This document shows positions 1 through 5,186 of a stretch of 5,186 nt of DNA, piece after piece. Positions within the stretch are counted from its first letter, which is position 1. Every line of letters begins with the position of its first letter. The notes beneath the pieces are model-generated. The model had not been told where the DNA came from and made no database searches. It was given only the letters and a program-made list of their open reading frames with translations. The translations under genes were made by a program, and so were the position numbers. The stretch comes from Desulfobacterales bacterium HSG17 (GTDB lineage: Bacteria > Desulfobacterota > Desulfobacteria > Desulfobacterales > Desulfococcaceae): contig JAUCGD010000240.1 in assembly GCA_030377945.1 (NCBI GenBank), positions 1-5,186 of the forward strand. Reading direction: 5' to 3'.

Positions 1-2
1 AT

Positions 3-3000
3 GCTCAGACTCATGGATTTTTGATAGCAGATGCTTTCAAAACAGTTCAGGAAGGCTTGAAATCCATGCAGGCTCTTCAGATGAGCACCGCAGAAACCCA
101 TAAAAAGTTTCTGGAAACCCAGGCCCAGGCCAGCCGCACTCTTCAGGAAATGATGACAAGCACCCAGCATCTGGCAGAGGTTTCAATGGGCCAGGGAAAC
201 AAGCTGCAAAGCGTTTCCTATGCTTCTGCCTCTTTGGCAGACAGACAGGAGCTTGCTGAACCTGATTTTGTATCACAGGAACAGATTCAACAGCCTTCTG
301 CAATTGAAGAATCAGTTGAAGAATCAGTTGAAGAATCATTTGATGAATCAGTAAAAACCGAAAAACCGCTTCCTGCTGCTGTCAAAGATATTCAGCCTGC
401 TCCTGAACCGGTTCAATCACCCCATGTAACCCAATCAGTTGCACAACCAGTATCAAAACCTGCTCCGGCATCAGAATCTGTAAGCCGGGAAAAGGTAGAA
501 TCTGCCATTCTGGAAGTTGTAAGTGAATTAACCGGCTATCCTGTTGATATGCTTTCCCTTGAAATGGATATTGAAGCTGATCTTGGCATAGATTCCATCA
601 AACGTGTTGAAATCCTGTCAACCTTTGAAGAAAAAATGCCTGGACTTCCCCCTGTTTCCCCTGAAATTATGGGAACATTAAAAACCCTTGGAGAGGTTGT
701 TGACCATCTCTTGGGACCGGAACTTCGGCAGGCTCAGTTACCAGAAATGCAGGCTCAGTTACCGGAAAGTCCGGCTCAGACTTCCCAGCATCTCCAGACA
801 CGGTCTGCTGTTAATACACAGGAAATTGAAAACACCATGATTGCAGTTGTAAGTGAGTTAACCGGTTATCCAATAGATATGCTTTCCCTTGATATGGATA
901 TTGAAGCTGATCTTGGGATTGATTCTATCAAGCGGGTTGAGATTCTTTCAAGCTTTGAGGAAAAAATGCCTCAACTGCCCCCTGTTTCACCTGAAATTAT
1001 GGGAACCTTGAAGACCCTGAGCCAGATTGTTGAGTATATTACAGAGGGACTTGGGCAGGCCAGGTTACAGGGAGTACAAGATCGGTCACCGGCCATTCAA
1101 TCTCAGGAAGCTTCTGAATCGTCTCCGGTCAGTTCTGACAGGTCTGAGCTTCCTGTTGAAAACAATGTTCCGGCTCCTGATGAAATAGAAAAAGCCATAA
1201 TTGAGGTGGTAAGCAATTTAACCGGCTATCCGGCTGATATGCTTTCCCTTGAAATGGATATTGAAGCAGACCTGGGAATTGACTCTATCAAACGGGTAGA
1301 GATTCTTTCGGCCTTTGAAGAAAAAATGCCTCAGCTGCCGCCGGTTTCACCTGAAATAATGGGAACCCTAAAGACTTTGGGCCAGATTGTCGAATATCTT
1401 TTACAGGATATTGAAAGTCCCGGCATATCTGCACCATTGCAGAATGAAGTACAGAAAATACCTGAGCAGCTCACAGGCAGTGTAAAAAAAAAAATCATTT
1501 CACTTACAAAAAAGCATCCTGACACCGGTATTCCCATAAAAATTATGCCGGATTGCCCTGTTTTTATTACCCAGGATAATGCAGGTCTGGGAAAGGCCAT
1601 TGCAGATGAATTTAATAACAACGGCATTTATGCGGTTTTGGCTTCACCTGAATCCATCAGCAAAATGGATAATTTTTTATCAATCGGCGGGCTGGTCATA
1701 ATAGCCGGGGCATGGGAAAAACAGGATGATATTTTTCTAAAACAAGCATTTGCACTGGCACGGGATGCAGGAAAAAATCTTCAGGAATCCGGCAAAAAAA
1801 GCGGGGCAATTTTTGCAACTGTAAGCTCTATGGACGGGGCATTTGGTTTTAATAATATTGCATTTAAAAATGCTTATCAAGGCGGTCTTGCAGGTCTGGC
1901 AAAAACCGCTTCTATTGAATGGCCTTCAGTGTGCTGTCATGCTCTTGATATTGCTCCGACCTGGGTTGATTTTCCAACTGTTGCAAAGGCTGTTATATCA
2001 GAACTGCTGCATCAGGGGACTGTGGAAATCGGCCTGAATCCTGAACAAAGGCTTATTCCTGAACTTGTGAATGCTTCATATCCCCAAGGTAAAATCAACC
2101 TTTCTTCCAAAGATGTGCTATTTATAACAGGAGGAGCAAGGGGGGTAACAGCAGCAGCAGCCCTTGCACTGGCAAGGGAAGTTCAGCCGACTTTGGTTCT
2201 TTTGGGCCGTTCGCCTCTGCCGTCTGCCGAACCTGAATGGCTCTCAGGTCTTGGTGATGAAGGAGCCATGAAAAAAGCAATTATTGAACATGAATTTTCA
2301 GGACAGATTGTAACCCCTGTTCAATTGGAAAAAGTATATAAAAAGATTCAGGCAAACCGTGAAATTTCGGTAAATTTGAAAAAACTGGAATCTGCCGGTT
2401 CAATTGTCAGGTATTTTTCCGCTGATGTTCGTGACCCTGAAGCAGTTGAAAATATTATTGAACAGGTACGCAGAGAACACGGACAGGTAAGGGCATTGAT
2501 TCACGGAGCCGGAACCCTTGAAGACCGGTTTATTACAGACAAAACAGATGAGCAGTTTGAAAAGGTTTTTGATACCAAGGTAAAAGGGCTTGAAATTCTT
2601 TTACATGCTGTTAAGGATGATTCCCTTAATTACCTGATACTCTTTTCCTCAATAGCTGCACGTATGGGCAACAAGGGACAGGCTGATTATGCTATGGCCA
2701 ATGAAGTTCTTAATAAAAGAGCAATCCAGGAATCCCACATGCGGCCTGAGTGCAAGGTTATATCTTTTAACTGGGGACCCTGGGACGGGGGCATGGTTTC
2801 TCCTGCATTGAAACGGGAATTTATTAGAAATAATATTCAATTAATTCCCATTGACCAGGGAGCCTTGTGTATGACAGCTGAAATGGCAGGAGAAAAAAAT
2901 GCTCCGGTGGAAGTAACAATAGGCTCAGGCATGGAAACTCCCCAAAATAATAAAAATCAGAGTAATATCCAGATAAAACCCCAAATAAAACCCCAGATAA

Positions 3001-3899
3001 AATCAGACCCTGTAATTGAGCAGGCTTCCCCTGAAGACTCCCAGCCCCTGCCATCTCTTTCGGTTTCTTTTAAACGGGAACTGAATCTGGAAGATTTTCC
3101 AATATTAAAATCCCATATTCTTGGCGGAAAACCTGTACTGCCATTTGCGCTTATTGCCGAATGGCTGGGATATGGAGCGCTTCATGAAAATCCGGGATTT
3201 TTTCTTCACGGGCTGGATGATATGCGTTTATTAAAAGGCATCCTCCTTGAAGAAGACAAAAAGCTGGTAAGCCTTATGTCAGGTAAAGCCATTCGGAATG
3301 GTGAATTTTATGAAGTAGATGTTGAATTGCGAAACGGAATAAATGCAGGAGGCGGAATGCTTCATTCCAAAGCTAAGGCTATTTTGGCAGATACTCCGTC
3401 TTTTGAACCTCCTGCATACAGATTTCCGGCAGATATTCGCATGAAATCCTATCCCAAAAATACAGAAGATGTATATAAAGGCATCCTTTTTCATGGGTTT
3501 GAACTCCAGGGTATAAAAGAGATCATGAATTGTTCCCCCCAGGGAATGGTTGCAAAAATAGCATCAGCACCATCACCAGACCAATGGATGACTGAACCCT
3601 TGAGAAGCCAGTGGATAAGCGATCCTTTAATACTGGATTCAGCCTTTCAAATGGCTATTGTCTGGTGTTATGAAAATAAGGGAATGTTGTCTTTGCCCAG
3701 TTACAGCGCAGCATACCGCCAGTACAGGAGCAGATTCCCTGCTGACGGAGTAACAGCCATCCTGGAAGTGCATGAGGCAAGCAGTCATAAGATGACAGGC
3801 GATTTTGTATTCCTGGATTCCAATGATAAGATGGTTGCAAAATTGACCGGTTATGAAGCTGTGATGGATAAATCGCTTTTCAAGGCTTTTAAAAAATAA
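3..3899 (+). CDS. PfaA-like type I polyketide/PUFA synthase, C-terminal part (ACP-ACP-ACP-KR-DH), 5' end outside window
   Basis: This is the C-terminal part of a multidomain iterative polyketide or polyunsaturated-fatty-acid synthase. It holds the growing chain on carrier domains, reduces the 3-keto group and dehydrates the product; the location is presumably cytosolic. Residues here count from the TTG codon at 21. Domains in order are a helical post-AT linker (4-57), three ACPs with phosphopantetheine serines S192, S302 and S422 in LGIDSIKRVEIL, a ketoreductase (510-957; TGGARGV, S877, Y890) and a double-hotdog dehydratase (1022-1285; H1032, D1206). This order matches PfaA, whose N-terminus is KS-AT. 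The frame is open to the left edge and the TTG at 21 has no Shine-Dalgarno, so the gene is cut by the window and does not start here. The stop is TAA at 3897-3899. No internal frameshift is visible. Related HglE-type PKSs cannot be excluded without the missing KS-AT half. The family assignment is strong and the product is unknown. Confidence 0.93.
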   Translation, partial: AQTHGFLIADAFKTVQEGLKSMQALQMSTAETHKKFLETQAQASRTLQEMMTSTQHLAEVSMGQGNKLQSVSYASASLADRQELAEPDFVSQEQIQQPSAIEESVEESVEESFDESVKTEKPLPAAVKDIQPAPEPVQSPHVTQSVAQPVSKPAPASESVSREKVESAILEVVSELTGYPVDMLSLEMDIEADLGIDSIKRVEILSTFEEKMPGLPPVSPEIMGTLKTLGEVVDHLLGPELRQAQLPEMQAQLPESPAQTSQHLQTRSAVNTQEIENTMIAVVSELTGYPIDMLSLDMDIEADLGIDSIKRVEILSSFEEKMPQLPPVSPEIMGTLKTLSQIVEYITEGLGQARLQGVQDRSPAIQSQEASESSPVSSDRSELPVENNVPAPDEIEKAIIEVVSNLTGYPADMLSLEMDIEADLGIDSIKRVEILSAFEEKMPQLPPVSPEIMGTLKTLGQIVEYLLQDIESPGISAPLQNEVQKIPEQLTGSVKKKIISLTKKHPDTGIPIKIMPDCPVFITQDNAGLGKAIADEFNNNGIYAVLASPESISKMDNFLSIGGLVIIAGAWEKQDDIFLKQAFALARDAGKNLQESGKKSGAIFATVSSMDGAFGFNNIAFKNAYQGGLAGLAKTASIEWPSVCCHALDIAPTWVDFPTVAKAVISELLHQGTVEIGLNPEQRLIPELVNASYPQGKINLSSKDVLFITGGARGVTAAAALALAREVQPTLVLLGRSPLPSAEPEWLSGLGDEGAMKKAIIEHEFSGQIVTPVQLEKVYKKIQANREISVNLKKLESAGSIVRYFSADVRDPEAVENIIEQVRREHGQVRALIHGAGTLEDRFITDKTDEQFEKVFDTKVKGLEILLHAVKDDSLNYLILFSSIAARMGNKGQADYAMANEVLNKRAIQESHMRPECKVISFNWGPWDGGMVSPALKREFIRNNIQLIPIDQGALCMTAEMAGEKNAPVEVTIGSGMETPQNNKNQSNIQIKPQIKPQIKSDPVIEQASPEDSQPLPSLSVSFKRELNLEDFPILKSHILGGKPVLPFALIAEWLGYGALHENPGFFLHGLDDMRLLKGILLEEDKKLVSLMSGKAIRNGEFYEVDVELRNGINAGGGMLHSKAKAILADTPSFEPPAYRFPADIRMKSYPKNTEDVYKGILFHGFELQGIKEIMNCSPQGMVAKIASAPSPDQWMTEPLRSQWISDPLILDSAFQMAIVWCYENKGMLSLPSYSAAYRQYRSRFPADGVTAILEVHEASSHKMTGDFVFLDSNDKMVAKLTGYEAVMDKSLFKAFKK
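30..191 (+). other. Helical post-acyltransferase linker of the PfaA-like synthase
   Basis: Residues 4-57 (numbered from the TTG at 21) read as an amphipathic helix rich in Gln, Glu, Met and Leu, including AETHKKFLETQ and ASRTLQEMM. From memory of the family, PfaA-type synthases carry this kind of 'QT-x-THxxFLE' helical segment between the acyltransferase and the first ACP. It is the best internal sign that a KS-AT module lies just upstream of the window. It is followed by about 100 residues of Pro/Glu/Ser/Gln-rich flexible linker. No catalytic role is evident. Confidence 0.6.
306..353 (+). repeat. In-frame 12-bp tandem repeat (4 copies) in the linker before ACP1
   Basis: Four consecutive 12-bp units, GAAGAATCAGTT twice and then GAAGAATCATTT and GATGAATCAGTA, encode an acidic EESV-EESV-EESF-DESV stretch. 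The unit length is a multiple of three, so gain or loss of copies keeps the reading frame. The repeat sits in a low-complexity linker where length variation should be tolerated. Confidence 0.9.
483..713 (+). other. Acyl carrier protein domain 1
   Basis: Residues 155-231 form an ACP four-helix fold. The phosphopantetheine attachment Ser192 (codon 594-596) lies in the motif DLGIDSIKRVEIL at the start of helix II. The Ile after the Ser and the basic KR pair are typical of PfaA-type ACPs. The domain would be activated by a phosphopantetheinyl transferase, which is not encoded in this window. Confidence 0.95.
729..770 (+). repeat. In-frame 21-bp tandem duplication in the ACP1-ACP2 linker
   Basis: Two adjacent 21-bp copies encode QAQLPEM and QAQLPES, followed by a partial third unit (PAQ). 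The copies differ by only a few bases, so the duplication is recent relative to the ACP domains on either side. The unit is a multiple of three and lies in an unstructured linker. Confidence 0.85.
816..1043 (+). other. Acyl carrier protein domain 2
   Basis: Residues 266-341 form the second ACP, with Ser302 in LGIDSIKRVEIL. It lies 110 residues after the ACP1 serine. Its core, from the MLSL motif through MGTLKTL, is almost identical in amino acids to ACP1 and ACP3, although the codons differ at many synonymous positions. Tandem ACPs are a hallmark of PUFA synthases, where extra copies are reported to raise output without changing the product. Confidence 0.95.
1176..1406 (+). other. Acyl carrier protein domain 3
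   Basis: Residues 386-462 form the third ACP, with Ser422 in LGIDSIKRVEIL, 120 residues after the ACP2 serine. It ends the carrier block and is followed by a lysine-rich linker with an 11-A run before the ketoreductase. The motif is intact, so the site should be modifiable by phosphopantetheine. Confidence 0.95.
1548..2891 (+). other. Ketoreductase (KR) domain, structural plus catalytic halves
   Basis: This domain reduces the beta-keto group using NAD(P)H. Residues about 510-690 are the degenerate structural Rossmann half, with VFITQDNAGLGKAIADEF where an active GGxxG would be. Residues about 698-957 are the catalytic half. It has TGGARGVT (703-710) for cofactor binding, K853, S877 in FSSIAARMGN, Y890 and N894 in ADYAMAN, so the tetrad is complete. 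A long lid insertion (about 732-795) separates the first strand from the ADVRD motif, as is usual in PfaA/HglE-type reductases. LED at 833-835 with no Trp eight residues before Tyr890 resembles B-type KRs, which suggests a D-configured 3-hydroxyl; that stereochemical call is inference. Confidence 0.92.
2970..3005 (+). repeat. In-frame 12-bp tandem repeat (3 copies) in the KR-DH linker
   Basis: Three 12-bp units, CAGATAAAACCC, CAAATAAAACCC and CAGATAAAATCA, encode QIKP-QIKP-QIKS. The block sits in the linker that joins the ketoreductase to the dehydratase. Copy-number change would keep the frame. Confidence 0.85.
3084..3875 (+). other. C-terminal double-hotdog dehydratase (PS-DH-like) domain
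   Basis: Residues about 1022-1285 form a polyketide-synthase-type dehydratase that removes water from the 3-hydroxyacyl-ACP. The first hotdog has the HxxxGxxxxP motif as H1032-G1036-P1041 (SHILGGKPVLP). The second hotdog has the catalytic Asp motif DSAFQ at D1206-Q1210. Both catalytic residues are present, so the domain looks active. Family knowledge: a DH-like domain at the extreme C-terminus after the KR is a feature of PfaA proteins. The gene stops about 7 residues after the domain ends. Confidence 0.88.
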
Positions 3900-3905
3900 A
3901 AAATA

Positions 3906-3932
3906 TCCTGTTCCCATTTTTTGGGAACAGGA
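3906..3932 (+). promoter_or_regulatory. Perfect 11-bp stem-loop overlapping the Shine-Dalgarno of the next gene
   Basis: The arms TCCTGTTCCCA (3906-3916) and TGGGAACAGGA (3922-3932) pair perfectly around a TTTTT loop (3917-3921). The right arm contains most of the AGGAGAAG ribosome site at 3929-3936, so the folded mRNA would hide it. On the plus strand no T-run follows the stem, so it is not a classic intrinsic terminator in that direction. On the minus strand the stem is followed by T-rich sequence (TATTTTTTATTTTTT), so it could stop antisense transcripts. Possible roles are reduced translation of the downstream pair, or 3'-end protection of the synthase message after processing. The structure is directly seen; the function is inference. 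Confidence 0.7.
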
Positions 3933-3936
3933 GAAG
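3929..3936 (+). promoter_or_regulatory. Ribosome binding site deciding the start of the 105-aa gene
   Basis: AGGAGAAG lies 8 nt before the ATG at 3945. This favours ATG 3945 over the in-frame TTG at 3921, which sits inside the hairpin and has no purine-rich site before it. Five of these bases (3929-3932 fully, 3933 adjacent) lie in or next to the hairpin stem. Confidence 0.75.
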
Positions 3937-3944
3937 ATATAAAG

Positions 3945-4262
3945 ATGACCAAACAAACGCCGGCAGACAGATTATTAAAGCTTTCAGCAGGGAAATGTCC
4001 TGTTCACGGTATCTGGATGCCCCAGATTGATACCTGGTATTATGCAGATACTGGAGAACGTTATTTCTGGCCTGAAGAAAATGCTGACAGGGCAATATTT
4101 ACAATAGTAGAATGTCCCTGGAATAATTGCGGAATACAGGCAAAAGCTTTTTCCAATGACGGTCCCTGGGAATTGACAGAAAAATGGGAACATCTTCTTG
4201 TGGATCCTGAAAAAAAGATTATTCAGTTTCCCATACATAAAATAAAAGGACGTTTTAAATGA
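3945..4262 (+). CDS. Hypothetical 105-aa protein with possible Cys/His metal site
   Basis: I do not recognise a named family. The ATG at 3945 has a good Shine-Dalgarno 8 nt upstream. The protein is small, aromatic-rich (several Trp and Tyr) and soluble, with no signal peptide or membrane segment. It has C18-P-V-H21-G near the N-terminus and C57-P-W-N-N-C62 in the middle. Together these could form a small zinc-ribbon-like site (CxxH plus Cx4C); that is inference. The tail (about 90-105) is basic, with KKIIQFPIHKIKGRFK. The stop codon overlaps the next start as ATGA (4259-4262), so translation of the two genes is probably coupled. It follows the synthase gene by 45 bp on the same strand. Whether it acts on the synthase, on the aminotransferase or on neither cannot be told. 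Confidence 0.85.
   Translation: MTKQTPADRLLKLSAGKCPVHGIWMPQIDTWYYADTGERYFWPEENADRAIFTIVECPWNNCGIQAKAFSNDGPWELTEKWEHLLVDPEKKIIQFPIHKIKGRFK
4246..4250 (+). promoter_or_regulatory. Ribosome binding site of the class IV aminotransferase gene
   Basis: AAGGA lies 8 nt before the ATG at 4259, inside the 3' end of the preceding gene. It supports this start, along with the ATGA stop/start overlap. Confidence 0.7.
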
Positions 4263-5104
4263 ATATTTTCTATATTGACGGAGAGTTTGCACCTGAAGAC
4301 AGGGCAGTGATTTCAGTCAATGACCTGGGGCTTTTAAGAGGCTACGGGGTTTTTGATTTTTTACGTACATATAACCGGAAACCTTTTTATCTGAAAGAAC
4401 ATATTGAACGTTTTGAATGCTCTGCAAAACTTATCGGCCTTAGTCTGCCATGTACAAAAAAAGATATTTTTGACATAGTAAATGAAACCCTGGCAAAAAA
4501 TGAAAACCTTGAAGAAGCCAATATCCGTATTCTGCTGACAGGAGGCATGAGCACAGACTCCATAACTCCTCTTAATAAACCACGGCTGATTGTTATGGTG
4601 ACTTCTGCAACAATATTTTCCGAGCAATTGTATAAAAACGGAGTTGCTATCATAACAACCCATGATGAGCGGTATATTCCAGGTTCAAAAAGCATTAACT
4701 ATATTCCCGGAATACTGGCTTTAAACCGGGCAAATCAGCAGGATGCCATTGAATCGGTTTACATAGACCGTTTAGGCCGTGTGCTGGAAGGCACAACTTC
4801 TAACTTATTTGCATTTATCGGAAACAAACTTGTGACTCCGGGCATATCTATCTTACCAGGTATTACCAGGCAGGTGGTTCTTAAGCTGGCTGAAAAAGAG
4901 TTTGATATTGAAATCAGAGATGTTTACAAAGATGAAATCCGAATAATGGATGAGGTGTTTATTACTTCTTCCAATAAAGAGATTATGCCCGTAGTCCGTG
5001 TGGATGAAGTTGTTATAAGCAATGGGAAACCAAGTGAACAGACCTGGCGGATTATGAAGATGTTTGAACAATATACCAGTGAATATGGAAAACAAACCGT
5101 CTAA
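4259..5104 (+). CDS. Class IV aminotransferase-fold PLP enzyme (BCAT / D-amino-acid aminotransferase / ADC lyase family)
   Basis: This is a fold-type IV pyridoxal-phosphate enzyme of 281 residues, the usual family length and complete at both ends. The pattern is clear: YIDGEF near the N-terminus, LLRGYGVFDFLRTYNRKPFYLKEHIERF (with phosphate-binding R51), the Schiff-base lysine K144 in SKSINYIPG, E177 in LEGTTSN, the phosphate-binding turn PGITR (200-204) and the C-terminal VFITSSNKEIMPV. The family includes branched-chain and D-amino-acid transaminases and 4-amino-4-deoxychorismate lyase (PabC); the residues visible here do not fix the substrate. It is likely cytosolic and dimeric. It is translationally coupled to the small upstream gene by ATGA and has its own Shine-Dalgarno. 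Its place behind a PfaA-like synthase could mean amination of a product or precursor supply, but that is inference. Family assignment is near certain; specific function is open. Confidence 0.95.
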   Translation: MNIFYIDGEFAPEDRAVISVNDLGLLRGYGVFDFLRTYNRKPFYLKEHIERFECSAKLIGLSLPCTKKDIFDIVNETLAKNENLEEANIRILLTGGMSTDSITPLNKPRLIVMVTSATIFSEQLYKNGVAIITTHDERYIPGSKSINYIPGILALNRANQQDAIESVYIDRLGRVLEGTTSNLFAFIGNKLVTPGISILPGITRQVVLKLAEKEFDIEIRDVYKDEIRIMDEVFITSSNKEIMPVVRVDEVVISNGKPSEQTWRIMKMFEQYTSEYGKQTV

Positions 5105-5111
5105 AAATATA

Positions 5112-5180
5112 AACCACGAATAACACAAATAACACGAATCTTTAAAATTTTTATTCGTGTAATTCGTGTAATTCGTGGTT
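5112..5180. repeat. Imperfect 28-bp inverted repeat made of 9-bp units (hairpin repeat element)
   Basis: The left arm (5112-5139) and right arm (5153-5180) pair at 25 of 28 positions around a 13-nt AT-rich loop. Each arm is three 9-bp units: ACCACGAAT, AACACAAAT, AACACGAAT on the left and ATTCGTGTA, ATTCGTGTA, ATTCGTGGT on the right. The element starts 8 bp after the stop of the aminotransferase gene. No T-run follows on the plus strand, so it is not a textbook terminator in that direction, though it may still end or protect the transcript. It resembles short dispersed palindromic repeats that I recall as common in some deltaproteobacterial genomes; copy number cannot be judged from one copy. 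The window ends 6 bp later, so an outer boundary could be missing. Confidence 0.85.
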
Positions 5181-5186
5181 AAAAAT

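Noticed and set aside
1..24. ATG at position 1 reading MLRLMDF then TGA at 22-24, as a tiny gene or the 3' end of an upstream gene
   Set aside because: Eight codons cut by the window edge and with no visible ribosome site. The synthase frame is open across the same bases and its family context needs an upstream KS-AT, so this is a chance reading.
37..339. Minus-strand 100-aa open frame beginning with a repeated Leu/Gln pattern
   Set aside because: Its repeat is just the complement of the 12-bp EESV repeat of the synthase linker. There is no ribosome site or family resemblance, and it is fully antisense to a well-supported coding region.
483..1406. Regularly spaced near-identical blocks that could suggest a CRISPR or satellite array
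   Set aside because: The period is about 330-360 bp, in frame, and each unit is an ACP domain with its active-site serine.
3906..3932. Plus-strand intrinsic terminator after the synthase gene
   Set aside because: The stem is strong, but the following sequence is GAAGATATAAAG with no T-run, so it does not fit the factor-independent model in this direction.
3921..3944. TTG at 3921 as start of the small gene (113 aa instead of 105)
   Set aside because: It lies inside the hairpin loop/stem with no Shine-Dalgarno before it, while ATG 3945 has AGGAGAAG 8 nt upstream.
3639..4292. Several overlapping minus-strand open frames of 61-105 aa
   Set aside because: They mirror the dehydratase end and the small gene, show no recognisable motifs, and overlap each other in different frames.
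5102..5186. TAAAAAT at 5102-5108 and 5180-5186 as a target-site duplication of the terminal repeat
   Set aside because: The left copy is 3 bp away from the left arm, the right copy overlaps the last base of the right arm, and such AT-rich 7-mers recur by chance here.

Overview
The window looks like bacterial chromosomal DNA, AT-leaning, and coding almost throughout on the plus strand. It most resembles a Desulfobacterota or related deltaproteobacterial-type genome. That placement is an inference from two things: the style of the PfaA-like megasynthase and the 'ACCACGAAT/ATTCGTGGT' hairpin repeat at the right end, a type I associate with such genomes. No marker gene settles the taxonomy.

Layout. 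Positions 3-3899 are the C-terminal part (1,298 codons) of a very large type I iterative polyketide/polyunsaturated-fatty-acid (PUFA) synthase subunit of the PfaA type. The reading frame stays open through the left edge, so the ketosynthase and acyltransferase expected upstream lie outside the window. What remains, in order, is a helical post-AT linker, three tandem acyl carrier proteins (ACPs), a two-part ketoreductase and a C-terminal double-hotdog dehydratase. A 45-bp gap follows, with a perfect 11-bp hairpin whose 3' arm contains the Shine-Dalgarno of the next gene. Positions 3945-4262 encode an unrecognised 105-residue protein with a possible Cys/His metal site. It overlaps by ATGA with a class IV PLP-dependent aminotransferase-fold enzyme at 4259-5104. 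The last 82 bp hold a 28-nt imperfect inverted repeat built of 9-bp units.

How the parts may work together. The megasynthase fragment carries three carrier sites plus the ketoreduction and dehydration steps of an iterative acyl-chain cycle. The two small genes are tightly coupled to each other and lie directly downstream on the same strand, so a single transcript is likely. They are not the usual pfaB/pfaC/pfaD partners. The cluster may therefore be a variant PUFA-synthase-like pathway, perhaps with an amino group or an amino-acid-derived piece, or the aminotransferase may simply be a metabolic neighbour. The window cannot distinguish these options.

The main points for a second look are the non-canonical gene neighbourhood, the SD-sequestering hairpin, an 11-A run exactly between the ACP block and the reductive block, and the terminal repeat element.
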